This document shows, piece after piece, positions 23,440 through 35,448 of a DNA stretch of 64,000 nt. A program made the translations under genes and the position numbers. Positions within the stretch are counted from its first letter, which is position 1, and each line of letters begins with the position of its first letter. The stretch is from Vitis vinifera (lineage: Eukaryota; Streptophyta; Magnoliopsida; Vitales; Vitaceae). The DNA lies in assembly GCF_030704535.1 (NCBI RefSeq), contig NC_081818.1, positions 695,001-759,000 on the forward strand, read 5' to 3'. Below the pieces are notes generated by a model, which did no database searches, was not told the DNA's origin, and worked only from the letters and a program-made list of their open reading frames with translations.

Positions 23440-23640
23440 ATAAGGTGGGGGCCGTTAATTGTGAAGGTCCAGTTGGTTAGAAAGAGACACCACGTGGCCG
23501 AATTCCATGTGGCGGGCGGTGTTAAGACAGTTAGTTGCCCCAAATACCGGATTAAGGCTAAAGGATAATGTATGAATAATGATTTGTTTTCGACTATAGA
23601 CAAAAATGTCGAAAGCCACATTACTTGTGAATTAAGATAA
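23440..23640. repeat. GolS upstream module, copy 5
   Basis: Contains CCACGTGG (23490-23497), GTTAGTTGCC and ATGTATGAATAATG. It lies 0.5-0.7 kb upstream of copy D and is nearly identical to copy 1 at 11.64 kb. Confidence 0.65.
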
Positions 23641-23649
23641 TGAATTAAA

Positions 23650-24540
23650 TTATTATAAAATTAAGAATAATAATCATTGAAAAATGATAGGTTCAATTGA
23701 AAGTTGATGTTGTTAGTAGGATTATTAAATGAACACCCCGCATCAAAATTAAGTCAATTGAAGGAGGGTAGGATTCAAGTGAGATAGAATATATATTTTA
23801 TTTAAAAGAAATATGAAATAGCCTCAAATTCTAAAGACTATACACGTGAATATTATATCTTGTCTTTTATGAATGAAAAAACAATTAAATTTGAATCAAT
23901 TATGCATAATTTTTTAAATGGATGTATGCATTTTTTTTTTAAAAAATGTTCTCGTTTTTTTTAAAATGATGTACACAAGGTTTTACCATGCCAAATGAGG
24001 TTTAGGAATGTCTCAATTGCACCTCAAGGCTTATATAAGTCAAATCTTAAACTCGAAATAGACCAAATGAGGTTAGGATTTACCTTAAATCAAATGTACA
24101 TATTTTTATGAAGGGTACACACAATTCCTACATACTTTTCTTAAGAATTTACGTAATTATACATCTAAAGTCCTATATAAGTCAAATATTAGACCCAAAT
24201 TAGATTGAATGATATCACAATTGAACTTTAGTAAGTTAAATATGGTCACTGTTCAACTCAAACCAAATGTATGATTGTTTTGAATGTATGTACAATTCTT
24301 AAGAATGTATGGAAGATTCAACTAGAAAGGGGTTTGGAAAGATTTTAAATGCATCCAAGCATACATAAGTCAGATCTTAAACCCAAATTAAGTTGAGTAT
24401 GGTTACAATTTACCTTAAATAAAATGTGTATATATATATATATGGCAAAATGTTTGGAAGATGATAGGGCAAAATGTTTCGGAGGTCATTCCTCGAGGTA
24501 TATATAAGGCTGAAAAAGTTCGGGGATTGATCCAAGGCCC
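23650..24540. other. Duplicated intergenic spacer
   Basis: Collinear with 11.8-12.65 kb. It includes a loosely repeated motif (AAGTCAAATCTTAAACCC and variants near 24040, 24180 and 24370), giving a short degenerate tandem pattern. No gene. Confidence 0.5.
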
Positions 24541-24802
24541 GAATCCATGATCCAAATTCCGAGAGAGAAATTAACTAAGCCTTGTTGAGGAAGGCTATTA
24601 GTCTGCCCCATGCTGGTTCTTTATATTTCAAGATTTAAGCCGGATAAAGGAATTTACAAACTGGCCCAATTAGAAACAAACCCAATATTATTTGGGCCCG
24701 ACCCAAATGTTGGGTTGGACCCAATTTTTCGAAAAGAGATGCATGGTGGCATATAGTTCGTTTTCTTTCTACATTTCTTGGAATTCTGGAAAACGATTTG
24801 CA

Positions 24803-25274
24803 GTGGCTGCGATTCACAGTGTACATCATCAACAAATCCGGAGGATTAATCTTCTACGAGGTAAGAATCTCCTTTACATTTCCACGGAAATCATTTTCTG
24901 TGAAAACTTTCTCTGAGAAAATAAAAAAGGAAAAATTTTCATTTTGTTGCAACTATTCAGAGCTTGAGGGTAAATTGGTCGCTCCTGTAAGATTCTTTCT
25001 TAGGAAAGATATATCTTTTACAGATGGAGTTCAGTTCGGAAAATTTTTGTGGACGCTGTTTTCTAGGGAAACAAATGGTGGTCTGACGTTGTGTATGAAT
25101 GCTTAGGATTATGGATCGGCCGTACGGATGGACACGAATGATAGCTTGCGATCGGCGAGTTTATGGCATTCGATGCATGCGATTTCTCAGCATTATCGCC
25201 GACTATGGGTTGCTCAGGGATCGAACTCCTTGAAGCGGATGCATTCGATCTCCGTTGCTTCCAATCACTCACTG
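24803..25274 (+). pseudogene. TRAPPC4 (Trs23)-like pseudogene fragment 2
   Basis: Sister of the fragment at 12.9 kb, with exons 24803-24860 and 25107-25274. The start codon position is GTG (ATA in the sister). The same two-base loss in exon 1 and one-base loss in exon 2 are present, so the gene was already dead when the block duplicated. Downstream exons are absent. The sequence then follows the sister copy through the residual intron (to about 25.8 kb). Confidence 0.8.
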
Positions 25275-26109
25275 GTATGCCTGGATTTTCATCTAACTTG
25301 ATTAAAAAAAATTGAAATTTGAAGATTTTGCTTTATGTTGTGTTGGTTCTCCGTATGGATCCCGGGAAAATGTAGGAAACTGAAGGAAAGAGAATTCATT
25401 ACTCAACTAAGATAGTGAAAATGATTCAATAAGGTTTGACTCGGTGGAGTTTTGTGTTTTCGTTCTTACTGAGAAATTTGAATAGTGTAGATCTAATCCT
25501 AGGTCAGTGACCGAGTGGAATCAGATGATAATAGCTGATTTTTATTTTTATTTTTAGTTTCATTATGCTTCTCATTTTCGCTTAAGTAGAGATTAAATTT
25601 TCGCTAGTTATAGTTTGGTTGGAGAGAAACCTGAGGAAAAAAATGAGAGAGTATTCGACTCAGAGTATTGAAGGTTTAAGTTTCCTCAGGCAATAAATAG
25701 CGAATATTTGAGGCTCAAATTTGAATTTCTCAGCAACAAAGGGGATCCATGTTTTTGGCTTCAGTAGGTAGTGTTGGATCAATTGGCTCTGCTTTCTCGA
25801 TACTACAACTTGTATGCAAAAATAGCTTCAAGAAATAAAATTGAAAGAAACTTAAGAATCAATTATATATATAGATAGGAATTCTATGCTTTTGTTACAT
25901 TCGTATCATCAAATATTCATAAACCCAACAAATTCCAATCAACCAAAAAAGAAAAACAGTCATCAACCTTATAAATCCTCCTAATACAACCCTTCTTCTA
26001 GACTTAAAACTTTAGAAGAAGAAGAAGAATATGTTCAACCTGGCTTCAAACCAAACCCAACTGCTAAAATTAAACTCCTATATATATAAACTAAGCTTAA
26101 GCAACCGAT

Positions 26110-27817
26110 CTAGGCAGCCGATGGGGCGGCAAAGTAGTGGACTACGCCGGCCTCTGAAAGCGCCACCGTGAATGGCTTTCCGTCTGCAGATGAGTTCCTG
26201 TAATCCAAGCTCTCGTCATTGTATGTATCCCACCACTTCTTCACCAACATCTTTATATCCTCCCTCTCCATGTTCTCCTCCTTCCCAGTATACCTCCATG
26301 GCTTTGAACCCTGGAAATCCAATACAGATTTATTATAAACCGGTCTAGGGTTGTGGATTTAGGGTTTACGGATTAATTCCGGACTTAGAAATGATACTTA
26401 CAGCAGCACAATAGTGAACAACATTGGTTCTTTGAAGGTCAATGTTCTCTGGGTGGCGCCATAGCATGGCTAAAACAAGGTTGTAGGTGGGTGGAATGGG
26501 CCTGTAGATGTCCCTGAAGAACATATTCAAATAGTCCTGCAAACAGAAATATACAAAATGGTAGGTATTAGATGATACAACTGAAAAGGAAAAGTTTCAT
26601 GGACAAGAAACTGAGCCCCTGTTTGGCTGTTTCCTGGGAAATGTTGACATGGTTGAGTTGTGTAAGAATTTTCAGTTTTAAGAAAGCAAGAAGCCAAAAG
26701 AAACAGTTTGGCATGCACCAAAGTAGAAAAAACCGAAACCTAATCCAGGGAGGTGTTTGAAAAGGACAAGGCCCCAAAATCCCCGGAATATTTTTATAAC
26801 AGGAAGAAAGAAAACAGTTGAGCCAAACATACCCGAAATCAGTTTGAAATGACAAACATGCCCTCAAGTGTTGCACCAAGGGGCATGTGTTTTTTGAAAA
26901 CATGTTTTCAGTGAAAGCAAGTAAAACGATAAATCAGTTTAGTGTAATTCAAGCTTTAAAGAAAAAGAACAAAACCCGCGTTTTTAGAACAGAAAAACGG
27001 AAATCAAGGATAACAAAAAACACGATTTTCAAGCCAAACAGATCCTAAACTAGCTAAAATGACAAAACACCCTCATGGAATTTGACAAACCTGCTCGGCA
27101 AAGGAGGTAGGAGTTGTGATCTTGAGAGTGGTAAGGAGATCATCATAGACGGAGAGGCAAGGCTCAAACACAAACATGCCGGCGTTGAAGTAGAGAGGGG
27201 GTGCTGGACCCATCTCCGCCGGCCACTTCACCTTCTCCGGGCACTGCTGGCAGTACCCAATCTTGTACTGCGGCGAGTTGCTCCACGTCTTCTCACAGAA
27301 ACAGTCCATCACAGCATAGAAATACCCATCATCCAAATCAAACAAATGGTCTATGTTACCAAACACCTGTATGTCTCCGTCCAAGTATATCATCTTACTG
27401 TATTCCACAAACTGAAAACAAAAAAAAAAGAACCCAGAATTAGAACAAGTCAATGAAGAATCAGAGGGTGAAAATTTGATGAAATGGCTAAAGACCCACC
27501 TCCCAGATGCGGAGTTTGGAGTAGTTGATGACGTAGTAGGCCATGGCGAACTGGGTCTGGTTCTCCGGCGGGTTCACCGGCTCGATCTCCCTGACGACGC
27601 AGCCCTGGTCCTCCAGAATGCGGCGGTGCTCCGCCGGGACGTCCGGCAGTACCGCCACCACAAGTGGGTATGCGGTTTTCACCTTTCTCAGCCCCTTGGC
27701 CAGCCCCACCACGCCCTTCACGTAGTCGCCGTTTCCGGCCAAGAACGTCACATATGCCCGGCTGGAAATGCTGGCAGCCTTGGCCAAACCAGTTGCAGAA
27801 GCCAAAGTAGGAGCCAT
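26110..27817 (-). CDS. GOLS: Galactinol synthase E (intact, best candidate for the active gene)
   Basis: Cytosolic GT8 enzyme making galactinol, the galactosyl donor for raffinose-family sugars. Exons (minus): 27817-27500, 27411-27091, 26536-26402, 26310-26110; 324 aa. All family landmarks are present: LAGNGDYVKGVVGLAKGLRK, LDGD metal site, CFCEKTWSNSPQYKIGYC, NAGMFVFEP, YNLVLAMLWRHPEN, HYCAAGSKPW and the canonical C-terminal APSAA. The start is the MAPTL methionine, with an alternative in-frame ATG 12 nt upstream. A TATA box lies 116 bp upstream, and DRE and ABRE cores lie about 0.9-1.1 kb upstream, consistent with cold, drought or ABA induction as known for Arabidopsis GolS genes. Confidence 0.95.
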
Positions 27818-27932
27818 TAGAGCCTTCAACCAAAGAAAACTAGAGAGAAAATGAGAGAAAATGTGGGAAAGTTGAAAGTTGTTTGGATCAAATTGTGAGT
27901 TTGTTGTAGATTTTGGGTGGTGTAGTGTGGTG

Positions 27933-27940
27933 TTTATATA
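27933..27940 (-). promoter_or_regulatory. TATA box of GolS E
   Basis: TATATAAA on the minus strand, 116 bp upstream of the start codon and conserved with copy C. Confidence 0.7.
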
Positions 27941-28685
27941 GGCATTGAGGGTGGTTGGATTGAATCAAGAAAATCATATGAAAATGTGAAGTATGAGGTG
28001 GATCAATACATGGAATCCAATTGTCCACTGGGTTTTCTCCTCAAAACGCCGTCGTTTCATTTGTCGCTTTCCCCAATTTTCCACTAAAACGACGTCGTTT
28101 TCCTTTCCTTAGATTCCTGCGTTACCCCTCTCCCTAGAATAATCCCCCCGTACGCGTGGCGGGGATTCCAATCCGACGATGTTAGAAAAAATCTGGACTC
28201 CAGTCAGAGGCAATCGAATCTAGTGGAATATTCTGCTCATATTACTAAATTGCCCTTGATTGTTTTTGTAATTACATATTTGAATCCATGTTATGGTTGT
28301 AATTCTTGTGATGTTAAGGTCGGTTTCATTTGTTAGGGTAGTTGTTAGAGCAAAAAAAGATTAATTTTAAAAGGAATTCATTGTGTGTTTCACATGTACA
28401 AATTATGAGGTGTGAATCCAACCAATAACCATAAAGGATCAATCTGAACGCTCCAAAATCGATGTCGATCAAAATATGAAAAATCTATAAGTATATTTAC
28501 ATATAAAATGATGATTTGATTCATTTTTAGGCGTTTCACGCATAATCAACGGTTCAGATATGTCGGCAACTTTCTACACCCACGATATGCGACACACCAG
28601 ATCCCTCACTCTCGCGAAGTTTCATTCAGGGGTAAATTTGGTGTTTCAGAAAAAGGCCACCGCTTCACCGCCGCTCCCTATCCTC

Positions 28686-28911
28686 ACCGACCAGGCGTGT
28701 AAACCCTATACACGAAAGCCGCCGCTTGTCGTGCCACGAGGCATGTGACTGCCACGCGTCGAAAAAGCACACGTCTGTCATTTTTTATTGTTCCATTTTC
28801 GGAACAGGTGAAGTGGGGGCCAGTGGTAGTTATTTGTGTGAAGATTGAAGGCGTCAGAAGGAGCCTGTACGTGGCAGAATCCCATGTAGAGGACGGTGAT
28901 TTGCCACGTGT
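28686..28911. promoter_or_regulatory. Candidate DRE and ABRE sites upstream of GolS E
   Basis: ACCGAC (28686-28691), ACGTGGC (28869-28875) and CCACGTGT (28904-28911) lie 0.87-1.1 kb upstream of the start codon, in the same order as upstream of copy C. They sit inside the repeated upstream module (28.8-29.05 kb). Confidence 0.45.
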
Positions 28912-29080
28912 AAAGATCCCACATGTCTGGAAAGATCTTATAGTTATGTTAGTTGCCCTAAAGTGTGGAATAAGTGTGGATTAAGTGTAATGGATAATGT
29001 ATAAATAATGATTTCTTTTGGACCATAGACTAAAACAGTGGAAAGTCGATTACTTGTGAATTAAGGCAGTGAATTAAATG
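28800..29080. repeat. GolS upstream module, copy 6
   Basis: Full-length module matching 16.95-17.19 kb. At about 29095 the similarity ends, where the other copy continues into the ABCI-like fragment. Confidence 0.7.
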
Positions 29081-29099
29081 TGAAGATAATGTTTTTTTC

Positions 29100-30264
29100 A
29101 TGGAATTTATTGGAAGTTTCTTTGACTCGTAAAGAATATCGTGGAATATTCTTAGATTCTTCCTTTTTCTAAATAAAAAAATGGTACCCAAAGCTTTGAA
29201 ATTAAAAAATATTAATTAATTTATTTATATTTTAAAATAAAAATGAATAATTATTAAAAAGATAAAAAAATTAATTTATGAACTTTGGATTTTATAATTT
29301 GACAAATTTCCCTTATTAAAAAAAAAAAAACAATAAAAAGTTAACATGCTATCAAATCTTTGTGACAGAAATTCTTGGATTTGTTTTGCTAATGAAAGTG
29401 ATATTTGGATATGGTAATTTAATAAAAATCAATTGGACCGTTTCTAATGCTCTTCTTGTAGATATGAGAATTTATTTATGGAAAATATTTTATATTGGAC
29501 ATTTTTTTTAATGAATAAATACTGATAGACCCATTCAACAACCACTTTGATATGCAATCTTGGATTGATTTGTTCTTCTTTTTTTGGTGTAATTTTAATA
29601 TTATGATTTTGATGGTCAACGAATTCAATTGAGAATCAAGGTAATACATATATTAGATTCTTGGGTCATTTTCAAATAAATTAGAATTGAACATTTATCC
29701 ACCATGAGAATATTTCCACAAATATCCAAAATAAGTATGAAAAAAAAAATAGTTATTTTTATTTATATTTTTCTAAATTTTCCACCCCTAAAATCAAACC
29801 CTAAATAATTCTCCTTTTTGGGATTGCTGATGACCATTCATTTTGTTTTGGTGTTATTTTAGATTAGCTATTTTGATTTGATTGATTGTGATGCCCTCTA
29901 ATTTTAGGGTCATTTTTTAAATAAGGCATATAGAAAGTGTTAAGTCCTGTTTGGAAACGTCTCAAATGCTAAAAAAGTGTCCAGATAGAATCCTTAATTA
30001 TAAATCCCAGTCCCAAACAAGGCTTTAGACTGCAAATTTCATCTGATTTTTTTCATGTTTGTTTTTTGGTTTCTTTTCCAGGAAAATGATTTCCATCCCA
30101 ACAAGGATTCTCGTGTGAATTCATTTTCTCTTGATTCCCATTTCCAAATATAGATACAAATTACACCATCAATGAAATCTCAAAGTCTTTCTGTTGACAT
30201 CTCAACCAATAATGTGATCATTTCCTAAAGAACTTGAGCGAAACACAGAAACCAGGTGAATGAT
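29100..30264. other. Intergenic
   Basis: AT-rich spacer between the GolS array and the 3' end of CSP41B. No gene, RNA or clear mobile element is seen. Confidence 0.5.
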
Positions 30265-33200
30265 TTAAGTAAGGACTAGACTCTTTCCAAGAATTATGTC
30301 ATCTGTAGAGAAATCAGCCTCTTTCCTGAACGTCCCCCTGCCAAAATCCAGGTTGTATGAATCTGCAAGACCTTCCACCAGGTCGAATTCGGGTTTCCAC
30401 CCAAGAACGCTCTTTGCTTTCTCAATTGATGCAAAGAAATGCTGCGGTTCATCAGGAAAAAAAACAGATGAAAATGTCAATACCAAGGCTCCATTTCTAG
30501 CTATAAGATTCAGTCCCAGGTCAAAATCCCAGGATTTGACTTTGATTTGTAATGCAATGCTGCATTTTATTAGGAAGAAACTGATGAAAATGCTACAAAT
30601 GAGGCTACATTTCTAGCCATAAGATTCAGTCCTGGGCAAAATGCCAGGACTGGGCTTCAATTTGCAATGTAATGACTCGGTAAAACCTTTGAAAAATATC
30701 GTTTTCAAGCATTTATGTCCAGCGTGTAGAAAAATCTGAACTGTTCAAATTGTTCATATCATCTGATGTAGACGGAAAACAATCTGCAATGTGATTGGTT
30801 ACTGAAGGAGCAACTTGGTAAGATTCTTCTCATATTGGTTGGAAAACGTGGGAAAAATCAAACACCCAACTAATTGCGGTTTGAATGGAAATAGACATGA
30901 ATCAATGAAATAGTTTTCACTGATAGAGAAGTTTTCTGGTAAGCCCATATCGGAATTGCATGTTAGGAAGTCCATTTTTACCTGGTCACGGAATGGGAAT
31001 GCTTTCTTTTTGCCAAAATCGAACTCCTTGGGGTTGTAGTGAACAATCTCAGGCTCAGGAAACCCGGCACCCTATAAGACACACAAAACAAACACGTGAA
31101 GATAATCATAGAACTCCAACCATTTCATAAAGTTCTTTAGTTTTCGGTTTCTTTTTTTTCCCATTTTGTAAGCATATTTTCAGGGTTACCTTTGCACATG
31201 CCCTTGCCAATCCATCAAAAGTGACGTATTTTTCACCAGAAATGTTGAAGACTTGCTTGCTGGCTTTCTCATTACTAAGAACCAGGAGAAAAGCCTTTGC
31301 CAAATCCTGGGAGGTGTTCGAGTTAAACCACATTAGAGAAACTTGCTTCCATTCAGCAAACATAAATCATAAATACAAATTTTTGTCACACCATGTTACA
31401 TCCTGGCTGAAGGTTGTGTCGAAGAAAAAGGAGGTGTTAGCAGTTCCGAGTGTGTTTTTTTTTTTAAAGAAAAAACCAGGACTTCAGTGGGACTTCAGTG
31501 TGACTTGGAGTTGTTCCGTCCTGAGATACTGGGATTGCAGTTTCACTAACCTTAACATGACCCAGTTGGGTTATCTGAATTCCTGAGTTGGGGATTGGAA
31601 TTGGGCGACCTGCTTTCAACCGGTGGAAGAACCATTCTTCAACAGGGTTGTAATTCAAGGGTCCATAGATATAGACAGGCCTTATAGAAGTCCAGTTAAC
31701 ACCCCTTGAATCCAGCAAGCTCTCTGTCTCGAGCTTCCCCTTGTGCCTGCTCTTTGGGTCAACTGCATCGGTCTACACAAGCCACCAACAGGTCAGCAGT
31801 AATATCGAAAAATTCTAGGCAAAGGGGGAAAACATAGTATTGGAGAGGAAAAAAGAACATGAAAGTTTGCAGGAATTTATCGTATCATGAACACCCATTT
31901 GTAAGTCTACTGTCAATAATGTAGGGCTGTAAACAACAAACGAAGGCTAACCAGAGCTTGATCTAGATTGAACTTGGCCCAGCTCTAATCATTTAATACC
32001 CTAAATTAAGTCTAGAATAGAGGATATTCCCACTATTTTTGCCAGGCTAGCTCAAATCTCTCAAATATTGAAATCATTAACTGAGTATGAGGTGTCTGAA
32101 AGAGGGTGTTAGACCCCAAATAATTCTTGAAATCCCATCTTTGAAAAAGCCCAAATAATTCTCAGAATTCTCTAAATCTCTAAAACTTGTTGTTGTGAGT
32201 AAATTCCGAATATGGTTCATGGTTTCAAAGTCACACTTAAGCCTTCAGGTAAGGTCCAAGCTCTCATAAAAACAGGTGTGATCACAAGCTTACCTCACAA
32301 TGTGGTAGAAGATCGGATTTCTTATAAACACCAGCTGAAGAGCAGTATATGTACCTGAGATTTGGTAAAAACCTTAGGTTACTAACACAAACATCAAGCC
32401 CTCTACCAAGTTATCTTAGTCTATGTGTGATTACCATCACAGGAAACAAGTATGATTCAGTTTCAAATGCCAAAAGAGCATTGAAAATACATCATCCAAG
32501 GATCTTATGCATGGATGATCAGACTGCATCAGTTACAAATTTACAATCAACTTTAGATTGTTAAGAAAACTTACTGTTGTAGGTTTGGTAGTGCATCCAA
32601 TATCGGTTCTATTTCAACTGCCTCTCGTCCTATGTCAGATATTTGTTTTCTTGTAAGTAAAATGTCAAATATACTCATAAATAATGACTGAACTCAAAAG
32701 AAGAAAACAGAATGTGTCTCTCATTGAAAGCAGAGATATATCAAGTACATTGCACACACCATTTATATCGTAGACAACATCAAAGCCTTCAGCTGCAAGA
32801 CTGGTTTTCACAAATTCAAAGTCCTTTCTGTCTCCTTTCAAATGCAAAACCTACCAAAGAAAAAAAAAATCAAGAAACAACTTTCATGCACTTGGAACAT
32901 GCTGGTCATTCCTCAAGAGAGAATGAATACTAATGAAACCGGGGATGAAGGAGTGAGAATTCATGTAGACAAGGTACATAATATACCTTGGAAGAAAATT
33001 CAGCATAATCCTTGTCTGATTCACCTGGCAACTGTTGGGTGATGGCTGCTTTTCCTCTAGTAAACAGAGTCACCTGCCAGTAATAATTTGTGCTTCAATC
33101 ATTCTAACAGTCAAAAGAATCGGTTTTCCTATTGTTAGAAACCATATTTTCAATACCTGATGACCCTCTTTGACAAGAAGCCTTGCCAGAAACACACCGA

Positions 33201-34156
33201 TAAATCGAGTGCCTCCCATCATAAGGATTTTCTTTTCACCTGATGCCGTAACATGTAATGCCCCTTTTGGCTGGCATACCTTTCTCCTACACTGCAACCA
33301 AACACAGATATTACAAAACACATGTTATTATTACAAAGCAAATTGGAAAATAGATAGATAAACCATTCTGACACTTGAAATATGTTGATATATCCGGAAA
33401 GCTTAATGAGTTCTAATCTGCAGAAGTTAAAGAAAATCAGATTATAAGCCCACCCTCCACATATGGGAAGCTGAATTCCTGCTATACTTGATATCTTTTA
33501 CTATTCACTTACTCAATACCCAATTGATGGAAATGGTGAATTGAATCAATTCAGTTGTTTCAAGCAAATTGAACTCAAACAAGTGAAGGGTTTTCGCTGT
33601 TTTGAACTTGTGGATTAGCTGAAAACTAAAACCTAAAGATATGTTCCTTTGATTTTCTTTTTCACTTGTTTGAGACATATACACAAACCATTCTGACCCC
33701 TATTGATATTACAATTAGATTGTCACATATAAAAAATTTACGAGTTCTAAGCTGCAGAAGTTAAAGAAAATCAGATTATACCGTCCACAAGGCTTGAAGA
33801 TACCTTCCACTACTTGCAAACTCAAAACCCAATTCATGGAAATGATGGGTTGAATCAACTCAATTGTTTCAAACTACGTAATGGGTTTTCTGTGTTTTTG
33901 AACAAGTGGATGTGCTGAAAATTAAAACCTAAACACGTATTCCAATGATTTTGCAAAGTTCCCAGCAACAATTCACCAAGTCCCCCAACAAAACCACACA
34001 ATGTCAATGAAATCACCAAAGTTTTCTACAAAAGGGTTGAGGAAAAGAGAGAACCTGAATGTGATTAGTGAGTCTGATGCCATTGAAGTCAGAGAGAGAG
34101 GAGGGGAGAAGGGAGAAAGAAGGTTGATTCTGATGCTGCACCACCAACCTTGCCAT
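30265..34156 (-). CDS. CSP41B: Chloroplast stem-loop binding protein of 41 kDa b (CSP41B/CRB)
   Basis: An atypical short-chain dehydrogenase-fold protein that binds chloroplast RNAs and supports transcript stability and plastid transcription. Ten exons (minus): 34156-34055, 33291-33157, 33073-32987, 32850-32760, 32629-32575, 32354-32294, 31772-31551, 31306-31190, 31071-30982, 30441-30265, all GT-AG. The sum is 1137 nt or 378 aa, the length I recall for the Arabidopsis protein. Residues 1 to ~50 form a Ser-rich plastid transit peptide (MARLVVQHQNQPSFSLLPSS). The dinucleotide loop KKILMMGGTRFIG follows at ~55-65. Further on are FDVVYDING, IYCSSAGVY, SIRPVYIYGPLNYNPVEEWF and DSYNLDFGRGTFRKEADF. 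Nothing is missing. Neighbouring ECHIDNA is divergently oriented. Confidence 0.97.
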
Positions 34157-34289
34157 GACTCCTTATGATGAGGGAGTTGGGTTGAAAGGAGTATAGAGTT
34201 TTGAGTGTGTGTTTGAGAGGGTTTCTCTCTGCCCATCTCTTCTTGTTGATTTGGCTTAGGATAAGACAATGACCCACCTTACTTTGTTA

Positions 34290-35448
34290 TAACTTATATC
34301 CACAGCCTCTCATTCAAAGAATACCATCACCCCCTCTCCTTCCTCTGTTGCCAAAGCATTAAAAAGAGTGAAAAAAAAAAAAAAAAAAAAACAACGTATC
34401 ATTAATTGAAATAATTAATCTCTATTTTTGTTAAAGAAAAAACATTTTTCTATCTTCAAAAACATATTGAACAAATTTTAGATTCAAACAATTTGCATAA
34501 AACATGTTCTAAACACTTAAAATAATTATATTACAATAAAATTAAAGTGTTTTATAACTAGATTTTGTAATGTTTACAAAGTGTTTTGAAAAATAATTGA
34601 AAGCAAAAAAGTAATATTGAAGTGTCTTCATAGATAATAATTTGAGAAAACTAATTTTTAAAATAGAGTTTTCCAAATAAACGTGAAAAGGGTTTTAAAA
34701 AACAATTCAAAGCAAAAATAATAATATTGAAGTGTCTTCGTAAATAATAAATTGAGAAAACTAATTTTTAAAACGAAGTTTTCAAAATAAATGTTGCTAT
34801 TAAAAGTTTGTGCAAAACCATTTATAATAATTATTTAAAAATTTTAAATTAAAAATATTATTAAACAAATCCTATTGGAATAATAATATTTATTACTTTT
34901 GTATAAGTTATAAGAATTTTTATAAATTTACTTTAAAAAGAGTAATGATTTTAAAAACAGTTTAAAAACATTAACGTATAAAAAAAAATTACTAACTTAA
35001 ATTTTAAAATTCTTAAAAAATGATTTTTAAAGGCATAGATTTATGTTATTTTATATTTTAAAGACAAAAAATATGAATTTTTTCTAAACACTCACTAATT
35101 TTTTTTAAGTCTTATGAAAATAAATTTAATATGATAAAATATTTAGACGAAAAATTTAAAAATAATAATACGAAATTAATTAATTAATTAAATTTAACAA
35201 GTATACATGCAAAATTGTAAATCAAAATTCAAAAAATATTTATGTAAGATAAAAATTTCATCTATATTAATTCTAACAATTTTTTTTTTTAAAATAAAAA
35301 TAATATAGCATAAATTTTTTTAAATTGGGATATAATTATAATTAATTATTACTTTTATTTATATAATAAGGGAGATTTTTTGGCCTACTTATTTTTCTTC
35401 GTAACACAGAGATCCATAGAAGGTCTTTCAATCTCTTCAAATTTCGGG
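34290..35448. other. Divergent intergenic region between CSP41B and ECHIDNA
   Basis: About 1.3 kb separates the two start codons. It holds a poly(A) run (34371-34391) and AT-rich DNA with several internal near-repeats (for example AATATTGAAGTGTCTTC at 34612 and 34725). The promoters of both genes must lie here, but no single element stands out. Confidence 0.5.

Larger units (their letters stand above)
21290..29095. repeat. Segmental duplication, unit 2 (uninterrupted)
   Basis: A 7.8-kb block containing GolS D, a G-box module, the TRAPPC4-like fragment, GolS E and its promoter. It is collinear with 1130-3740 plus 11588-17220. Its intact state shows what unit 1 looked like before the ~7.8-kb insertion. 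Confidence 0.85.

Noticed and set aside
24798-25106. 102-codon open frame through the TRAPPC4-like exon 1 (also 12740-13030)
   Set aside because: It reads IINKSGGLIFYE and then straight through the splice donor into intron sequence; a by-product of the pseudogene.
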